Of a DNA stretch of 33,182 bases, positions 27,805-33,182 are shown one piece after another. This stretch comes from Pseudomaricurvus alkylphenolicus (lineage in GTDB: Bacteria; Pseudomonadota; Gammaproteobacteria; Pseudomonadales; Cellvibrionaceae). The notes under the pieces are model-generated. The model was not told the DNA's origin. It did no database searches and was given only the letters and a program-made list of their open reading frames with translations. Position numbers and translations under genes: made by a program. Where the stretch lies: positions 1-33,182 of the forward strand of contig NZ_JAAQPI010000034.1 in the NCBI RefSeq assembly GCF_011683955.1, read 5' to 3'. Each line of letters starts with the position of its first letter. Position 1 is the stretch's first letter.

Positions 27805-29340
27805 TTACCATATCTTCCTGATAGGTGTCGATCCTCGGCAATAATTGACTAGCTTAGTTTTGAGAAACCCTCTGAACTGTTCATGCAAGTCCAGAAATTG
27901 GCTATATGTCATTGAGTCAGATGGCACATCCAAATCAAAATAAACATTGCCGTCGATAATTTCTTTCATGTACTGACGATGCTCTTGGCAGATTTCGTGA
28001 GACTTGTATATCCGGGGCAATAAGGAATCTTTGATTGGGTGTGCTTGTTCAAAGAAAATGGTCATCACTTTGCCACTGCGGTCGATCAGGTATTGAAATC
28101 CGGAACTATCTCTCGCCCTTTTGGGAATGTAAGCTGAATAGTCATGGACTGCTCTTTGACGATAGATTCGTATCTTTTCAATCAATATCTCAACAAAGCG
28201 AAGGATATCCAGGAAACACCATTCTAAACTCCGCCGGTAAGACCAGCGTAAGAATGATCCGTTGATTTTGTAGTTTTCCTCATCGTCGGACAGCAAATTT
28301 AATTCTGATATGCCGTGGATTCCGTAAATGCCGATATCCTCACAAAAAGGGTAGTCGTGCGTGTCGATGTGGTAAGCATCGCCGTACTTTTTACTGGCAA
28401 CATTGAAGAACCACAGGCTCAATGCCAGGCAATACAGGCAGGGATCCGGACTATTGACTAAATCGACTAAGCGTATGTACCGATAGCTCGATAGGTACGG
28501 TCGGTGTTTCTTATTGGTTCTACTGGCGATTTTCTTGATGATGTCACACATGACGACAAAGTCAGCCTTCAAGGTGCGGGGACACAGATCCTCCGCTTCA
28601 CAGCGATGTCTTTTGTGACGGTAGTTGGCGCCATCGCGTGTCAAAGCACCCTTGTAATATGTCAATGGAAATGAACTGTGACGGACGGGCGTGAATACGA
28701 TATTGAGTCTCTTGATATTCGCACGGGAATATCGAGGGTGACGTAAGACTTGACATGCTGGAAATAAGGGGTGTCCGATTTCGATTTCACGCCACCAGAT
28801 GACCGAACCCTCTGTGCTGCTGAGGTGTAGCTCATCTTCCATCTTATAACTGACAAAATCGTAGATATCCCCGACGGTGCGATAGGTTTCATGGTGATGT
28901 TCCACGCAGTCTGGATAAATCAGTTCTTTAATTCGAACCCGAGAGCATCCAGGACAATCGCTTTTTGCCATCTCTTGCTCATCCGGCCAGCGTAAACCAC
29001 AAACAGGACAGGTTGAAGTAAACATGCATTGATGAATAGGACACCGGGTCAGCCACTCTATGTTGTAAATATCGGTATGATAAAGTCGTTTAGCGCACTC
29101 TGGGCATTGGCGACGATGCCCACCGCAGTTTATATCTGGTTGAGGATAAGGCGATGCTGGATGCAATGCCTTAATGCGCTCGACGAAACTGCTTTGCCCG
29201 TCATTTTGTAGCCGTAATACCGCTTTCAGCGTACTCAGGGGAATCCCTGGATTGGCAACCAAAAAGCGACGCAGTATTGAATAATCACTCTCGTAGGGCC
29301 GAGAAAAAACGAGTCCAAGGTTTAAGTGGAAGCGATTCAT
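27805..29340 (-). CDS. tniQ: TniQ/TnsD-family target selector
   Basis: 511 residues from ATG 29340, which overlaps the tnsC stop as ATGA; the earlier in-frame start at 29388 would overlap tnsC by 52 bp. The size is near that of Tn7 TnsD. Zinc-ribbon cysteines are clear: CPEC (79, 82), CPIH (100, 103), CPVC (111, 114) and CPGC (129, 132), in the order usual for TniQ. The long C-terminal part is divergent, as in TnsD proteins that read the target sequence. By family it recruits TnsC to the insertion site. The target here cannot be read from the window. Confidence 0.9.
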   Translation of the reverse strand: MNRFHLNLGLVFSRPYESDYSILRRFLVANPGIPLSTLKAVLRLQNDGQSSFVERIKALHPASPYPQPDINCGGHRRQCPECAKRLYHTDIYNIEWLTRCPIHQCMFTSTCPVCGLRWPDEQEMAKSDCPGCSRVRIKELIYPDCVEHHHETYRTVGDIYDFVSYKMEDELHLSSTEGSVIWWREIEIGHPLFPACQVLRHPRYSRANIKRLNIVFTPVRHSSFPLTYYKGALTRDGANYRHKRHRCEAEDLCPRTLKADFVVMCDIIKKIASRTNKKHRPYLSSYRYIRLVDLVNSPDPCLYCLALSLWFFNVASKKYGDAYHIDTHDYPFCEDIGIYGIHGISELNLLSDDEENYKINGSFLRWSYRRSLEWCFLDILRFVEILIEKIRIYRQRAVHDYSAYIPKRARDSSGFQYLIDRSGKVMTIFFEQAHPIKDSLLPRIYKSHEICQEHRQYMKEIIDGNVYFDLDVPSDSMTYSQFLDLHEQFRGFLKTKLVNYCRGSTPIRKIW

Positions 29341-30287
29341 CCTGTTGGACGCACAAGGGAGGGAACTAACCCAGACAGTCGAACGCACTCATGAACCATG
29401 TCTTCGTTAAAACGATCAACGCCATAACGAGGTAAGAAGTCGCTCAGAAGCGTATTGATGGTCGCCGTAAAGTATTGCATGCCCCATGATTTTAGGTGGT
29501 ACTGGAGTTGGTAACAGTGGAAAACGTGCCACAAATCGGAACTCAGAGAGGCTAGGCGCCAACCTTTCTTGAACTCTTCAGGCAGAAAAAACGCAGTGTA
29601 AGTAGGATCCTTTTGAGTTGGATAACGCAGTTCGTCGTATTGCTTCAGGCAATCGTTAACCTGACTCATAGAGGTTAGCCCCAGAAACTCAACTCCCTGG
29701 GTAAAGAATCGCCCATGAATATGAGCGTATCGGTCGTTCTCCACCTCTTCAACCAAAGGCCAGCATTCTGGGTCATTGCCAATAAATAGAACTGTAAGTG
29801 CTATATTGAGTAACAACAACTTGTCGTACAGCTCAGCGAAGGCATCAAACTGAGGCGCCTTCAGTCGCTGCATTTCATCCACCATCAGCACGGCGCGATT
29901 GCATTCGGTTTCGACTGCGGCATCGGCGATGAACTGAATATAGCGATCCGACAAATGATCGGCAATATCACGGGGACTTACACGCAAATTAGCGCTAAAA
30001 CACAGCTGACGAAAAACCGTCAGTACCGTGTGTTTATCTCGTTTAGGTATAGACACTTGGTAAACCGGAATCTGGTTTCTACCGCGCATGAACAGCTGGC
30101 TGGCTAACGATTGCAGTGCTGTTGTTTTGCCTACTCGGGCAGTTCCAGTGATTAGCCCACCCGTCGTGCCCGTCCATAGCCATTGGTGGATGTCGCGATT
30201 GAGTTGCCTGATGGCGGGTGTTACCAGGTGAAGCTTCAAGGGATTGAAGACGGGATGATCATAATAATCATGGGAGGTTCTTGCCAT
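29337..30287 (-). CDS. tnsC: TnsC/TniB-type AAA+ transposition regulator
   Basis: 316 residues. Walker A is GTARVGKTT at 48-56; Walker B is AVLMVDEMQ with Asp137 and Glu138; and a sensor region LTVLFIGNDPE follows. The family forms ATP-dependent filaments on target DNA and links the TniQ/TnsD target complex to the TnsA-TnsB transposase. At 316 residues it is shorter than Tn7 TnsC (555) and nearer TniB in size, so the C-terminal extension that contacts TnsA-TnsB is probably small. It begins three bases after the tnsB stop and ends overlapping tniQ, so translation is coupled. Confidence 0.93.
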   Translation of the reverse strand: MARTSHDYYDHPVFNPLKLHLVTPAIRQLNRDIHQWLWTGTTGGLITGTARVGKTTALQSLASQLFMRGRNQIPVYQVSIPKRDKHTVLTVFRQLCFSANLRVSPRDIADHLSDRYIQFIADAAVETECNRAVLMVDEMQRLKAPQFDAFAELYDKLLLLNIALTVLFIGNDPECWPLVEEVENDRYAHIHGRFFTQGVEFLGLTSMSQVNDCLKQYDELRYPTQKDPTYTAFFLPEEFKKGWRLASLSSDLWHVFHCYQLQYHLKSWGMQYFTATINTLLSDFLPRYGVDRFNEDMVHECVRLSGLVPSLVRPTG

Positions 30288-30290
30288 GAC

Positions 30291-32171
30291 TTACTCCCGG
30301 TGATTGGCCAAATCAGGTCGCCAAGGGAGAACCGGCGCTTCAGTAGGAGGTAGGATAGGGCCAAAGAATGGTGCCGGCGGATCGAGCACCAGCGCTGCTT
30401 CCTTCCCTTGTGTGTACTCCTGATAGACTCGCAGAAGTTGTAGCGCCGATTTAGGCTGGCCTTTGTGCTCCAAAAGGTATCGGAAGTAATTCGCCAATGG
30501 GTCTCGTGCCTGGAATTTCTGTTCTCTACAAAGTCGGTGGATTAGTTGGCGTGTCGACACACCGTGCGGGAAGCGCTGCCAGGAGCGTGAAGCCCGCAGC
30601 GGACCAAGATCGTCGCCCCGCAACGAATAAGCGTGTACAAAGCGAATATCCCGTCGATCAAACCGGAGTAAAATATTTCTTTCTCGGTGAGCCACTTCAC
30701 TCAATCCTTCTCCCTGATAGCGATCATAGAAGAAGTTGATATAGGGAGCTCGATGCTCATCTTTCCGCCAGTGCACCGGTACAACTTTCTCACCGATCAG
30801 CGGTTGCCACCGACTATACTGATCCATAGGTGTATAGCGAACAAAGTGATGCCTGCAGTGATGCCGGAATAACGCCAGCGGGGTCGCATGCCCGAGGTGC
30901 GCACGCGGGGTGACATTGTATTCGGTCAGGAGGATACTCAATGCCTCCTCCAGGGTGCGTACGCTGACTGTTGGAATTCGCTTTCTGTTTTTACGGGACT
31001 CCTTGATAGGGTCATTGGGGTGAGAACCAGTGGTGGCTGCAAAACGATGACTGGCGTGACTACAAATGTAATCAAACACAGATTCTACCAAGTGGCGAGT
31101 GGTCGGCTGTCCGGGGAATCCAAAACTCACCGTGGCGCCCTGTTGTGTGCATAAGAGATCAATCACCGACCGAGACAAGTGCACTAGCGCATTATCCAGT
31201 TGGATATTCCCAAAGCTAAGCGGAAAATCCTCCGAGGAACCACTGGGAAAACAGGCCCCCTCAGCATAGCTGAACCCAGGCGTCGTCAGCGGTAGCGGTT
31301 GCCAAGGTTTCAGGCAGTTATCAAACAGCGTTAACATGTCCTGTTGGTTAGGGTGCTGAGTTAAGGCCATGTGATAGCCAAGCACGCAACTAGTGCCTAC
31401 GTCGATCGCTACCATGACACTCGCTCGGGCAAGACGCAGAGGAATTAGTTCCTCATTAAGCTGTAGATGTACGCGATTATGTAAGTCGAGAACATGTTCA
31501 TCGATTTGTATGGTATTCAAAGCCCGGTAGTGGTCGGATTGCGTTCCGGAGGCCTGTGATGAAACACAAGGTCGACGAAGGGTTGCCTGGAGAGTGCTGC
31601 TGCGAGTGTGCAGATAGCGACGAACCGATTCATAAGCAAGAGAAGGTGAGGTGTAGGGGTATCTATCTGCTGGCCAATGTATCTCACCGAGCAACCGCTT
31701 GAATTCCCCGTGGAACCATTGGGGCTCCAGCCTTTGCGCGTAGGCTGCATCTTTCAGTTTGGCTAAAATAAGCTCATCGAGTTTTTCCCGCAACACTGGT
31801 GCACTCTGCAGGAGTCCTTGGAAGGCACAGGCAGACCCCTGGGAACTACGCATTGACGGCAGGGGCGCATGACGCTGCTTCGTTATCACCACAGCGTAGG
31901 GAATTAACCCGTAAGTCAACGGTGGCGACTCGTCTTCTTCCCCGCCCAAACACCGATCAAGCAATTGAGTGATGCGGGCCTGGGTGATCTGATGCTCTTT
32001 GGCAACCGCCTTTAGCGGGCTTCCAGACAGCACCTTGGCGATAATCTTCTGATTACGATAGAATATTTTGCGTCGACCAGTCGGGACGCAGTCAGCGGTG
32101 ATTACGGGCCATCTGTCAAATTGCCACAGAGATGGCTGTTGTTCAAGGCGTGCACGCCAATTCAGTGACAT
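30291..32171 (-). CDS. tnsB: TnsB/TniA-type DDE transposase
   Basis: 626 residues. An N-terminal helix-turn-helix (KVLSGSPLKAVAKEHQITQARITQLLDRCL, about 46-75) is followed by an RNase H-like core with Asp224 (IQIDEHVLDL), Asp326 (IQLDNALVH) and Glu363 (RHLVESVF), a complete DDE triad with 36 residues between the last two. A C-terminal beta-barrel-like region follows (INFFYDRYQGEGLSEVAHRERNILLRFDRRDIRFVHAY). It binds the transposon ends and makes the 3' cuts and strand transfer. It overlaps tnsA by 10 bases and is 3 bases from tnsC. Confidence 0.95.
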   Translation of the reverse strand: MSLNWRARLEQQPSLWQFDRWPVITADCVPTGRRKIFYRNQKIIAKVLSGSPLKAVAKEHQITQARITQLLDRCLGGEEDESPPLTYGLIPYAVVITKQRHAPLPSMRSSQGSACAFQGLLQSAPVLREKLDELILAKLKDAAYAQRLEPQWFHGEFKRLLGEIHWPADRYPYTSPSLAYESVRRYLHTRSSTLQATLRRPCVSSQASGTQSDHYRALNTIQIDEHVLDLHNRVHLQLNEELIPLRLARASVMVAIDVGTSCVLGYHMALTQHPNQQDMLTLFDNCLKPWQPLPLTTPGFSYAEGACFPSGSSEDFPLSFGNIQLDNALVHLSRSVIDLLCTQQGATVSFGFPGQPTTRHLVESVFDYICSHASHRFAATTGSHPNDPIKESRKNRKRIPTVSVRTLEEALSILLTEYNVTPRAHLGHATPLALFRHHCRHHFVRYTPMDQYSRWQPLIGEKVVPVHWRKDEHRAPYINFFYDRYQGEGLSEVAHRERNILLRFDRRDIRFVHAYSLRGDDLGPLRASRSWQRFPHGVSTRQLIHRLCREQKFQARDPLANYFRYLLEHKGQPKSALQLLRVYQEYTQGKEAALVLDPPAPFFGPILPPTEAPVLPWRPDLANHRE

Positions 32172-32848
32172 AGTGACACCGCCGTATCGTAATCCAAGTG
32201 GTGATCGGTCAATGCGGCCCGTAGTATGCCGCGATGCAGTAGTCGAAAGAGGGCGATTTCTTGATTGTAGGTCCGTTCTCGATCACCTGCATCCACCAGA
32301 TCTCCAACCTCGCACTGTGTATGACGGTACAAAAATTCCAACACAGTCTGTTCAGCAACTTGGGTATCCACGTCACGTGCGACATACAAAAGTCGGACAA
32401 TCTCCAGCCAATTCTCTGCTTCGATACGGCGTGCGTAGATGGATTGGTTGCTCACAACTTCAAATCGCATTTTCTGTTTCTTGAAAAATTGCTCCAGTGG
32501 AATACGACGATCATCCGGAATTTCTCCACTGGGATTGATCTCCAGAATACGACGTCGATCTCCATCAACGATATAGCAATCAGGCGTGTAACATATACCT
32601 CGAACACGCAGTCGAAACGGTTGCGGTATGTAACTGCTGACAGCGCTATCGCCTTCCAGAAGCCCCGCATGGAGATGTTCAGCTAAGGAGTGAAAATCAG
32701 ATAATCTGGGGTGTTTTAGCATGCATTGCTGGCGAAAATCACAGGCCTTCTTCAGTGCCTGAGGTGTTGGGCACTGACGAGGAGAGAGTGTCTCTGCAGT
32801 CACGCAATGGGACCGAGTTATATCAGTATGTGGTCGACTGGGCTGCAT
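32162..32848 (-). CDS. tnsA: TnsA-type endonuclease with Asn at the catalytic Lys position
   Basis: 228 residues from ATG 32848, which has GGAG seven bases upstream. A GTG-started reading from 32980 has no such site and would extend into the likely transposon end. The endonuclease core reads LAEHLHAGLLEGD, then ICYTPDCYIVDGDRRRILEINPSGE. In TnsA the active site is Glu, Asp, Gln/Glu-x-Lys. Here Glu (57 or 65), Asp90 and Glu103 are present, but the Lys is Asn105 (codon at 32534-32536). The helical C-terminal domain that contacts TnsC is present. If TnsA cannot cut the 5' strands, transposition would give cointegrates, as in Tn402-like elements without TnsA. Confidence 0.85.
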   Translation of the reverse strand: MQPSRPHTDITRSHCVTAETLSPRQCPTPQALKKACDFRQQCMLKHPRLSDFHSLAEHLHAGLLEGDSAVSSYIPQPFRLRVRGICYTPDCYIVDGDRRRILEINPSGEIPDDRRIPLEQFFKKQKMRFEVVSNQSIYARRIEAENWLEIVRLLYVARDVDTQVAEQTVLEFLYRHTQCEVGDLVDAGDRERTYNQEIALFRLLHRGILRAALTDHHLDYDTAVSLCH

Positions 32849-33056
32849 AACAAAACTCCAATGAAACGAAGTTAGAGTGGCACGCCAAACATACTGCGGC
32901 AACAAGGGGTATGCTGAATCGAAGACCAACCGAGTTGGGTTGGTACAATTTGTTAGACACCGAAAACTCAAGGAGTTCACAGAATAATCTGAATGTGCTT
33001 TAGGGGCAGCCGGGCGTCACAATAGATGGTCAGGGTGGGAATTTCTTCTTAGGTTG
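32849..33056. other. Upstream region of tnsA, likely part of the transposon end
   Basis: About 200 bp between the tnsA start and the IS256-type remnant. In Tn7 the end nearest tnsA is the right end and sits this close. A weak match to the tniQ-side repeats lies at 32975-32992, but it is not inverted relative to them. No clear TGT/ACA terminus can be fixed. Confidence 0.35.
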
Positions 33057-33182
33057 GGAGCGTCTAAAATTCTGTGTCAGGCCGGGTTTAGGCGTTCCCG
33101 CATAACATCATAATTCAATAACTTCATCAAGCCGGCCTTCAAAGAATATGGCGAGCTGCGACAGGGTGAGCCCCCAGTTTTG
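33056..33182 (-). mobile_element. IS256-family insertion sequence, 3' end
   Basis: The terminal region GGGAGCGTCTAAAATTCTGT starting at 33056 has the look of an IS256-family end and precedes the end of a transposase of that family. The element continues beyond the window. The inverted repeat partner and target duplication are not visible. Confidence 0.65.
33108..33182 (-). CDS. IS256-family transposase, C-terminal fragment
   Basis: The minus strand, read from the window edge, gives QNWGLTLSQLAIFFEGRLDE, then VIEL and TGA at 33108-33110. 'WxLTLSQLAIxFEGRLDE' is the well-known end of IS256-type (mutator) transposases. Only 24 codons are within the window. Confidence 0.8.
   Translation of the reverse strand, partial: QNWGLTLSQLAIFFEGRLDEVIEL

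Noticed and set aside
32975-32992. Weak copy of the tniQ-side repeat upstream of tnsA as proof of the other transposon end
   Set aside because: The match is partial and in the same orientation, whereas the two ends of a Tn7-like element should be inverted.

Overview
The window looks like a chromosomal region of a gammaproteobacterium, probably marine or environmental. The grounds are protein-level resemblance only: a TonB-dependent receptor, a Pseudomonas-type five-enzyme hut pathway with HutF and HutC, HU, PAS-GGDEF signalling and a Tn7-type tnsABC-tniQ set. No rRNA, tRNA or CRISPR array was recognised, so the taxonomic call is inference.

Left third (1-11.4 kb) is a loosely packed, eroded accessory region. 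The 3' end of an IS3-family transposase abuts the last ~120 codons of a TonB-dependent receptor, which is followed by a clean terminator. Next come a Fic-domain protein whose usual catalytic His is Gln, a scrap of haloalkane-dehalogenase-like alpha/beta hydrolase joined out of frame to a PLP-dependent decarboxylase lacking its N-terminus, a PAS-GGDEF protein, a coiled-coil protein, an HU protein, a periplasmic solute-binding-like protein and an ankyrin-like protein. Long spaces between them carry terminators and hairpins but no convincing genes. One of these (10395-10621) is a nested inverted-repeat structure that could be an RNA or a small non-autonomous element.

The middle (11.6-19.5 kb) is an orderly histidine-utilisation locus: hutU-hutH-hutG-hutI on the minus strand, and hutF then hutC on the plus strand. 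A 32-bp near-perfect palindrome sits between hutU and hutF, and related boxes lie upstream of hutU and hutC. Together the enzymes convert histidine to urocanate, imidazolonepropionate, formiminoglutamate, formylglutamate and finally glutamate plus formate; HutC is the expected urocanate-responsive repressor.

The right part (20-33.2 kb) becomes mobile. It holds an NAD-dependent epimerase-like protein, a BrnT/BrnA toxin-antitoxin pair whose toxin gene carries a one-base frameshift, a tyrosine recombinase, a free-standing EF-hand-rich protein, a lipoprotein, an unrecognised 229-aa protein, a second tyrosine recombinase, and a tightly coupled tnsA-tnsB-tnsC-tniQ operon of a Tn7-like transposon. 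TnsA has Asn where the catalytic Lys is expected. Three related 18-bp direct repeats lie beside tniQ, where transposase-binding sites could be. The 3' end of an IS256-family transposase lies about 200 bp upstream of tnsA and runs off the window. The best candidates for something new are this Tn7-like module with its recombinase neighbours, and the 10.4-10.6 kb structured element.
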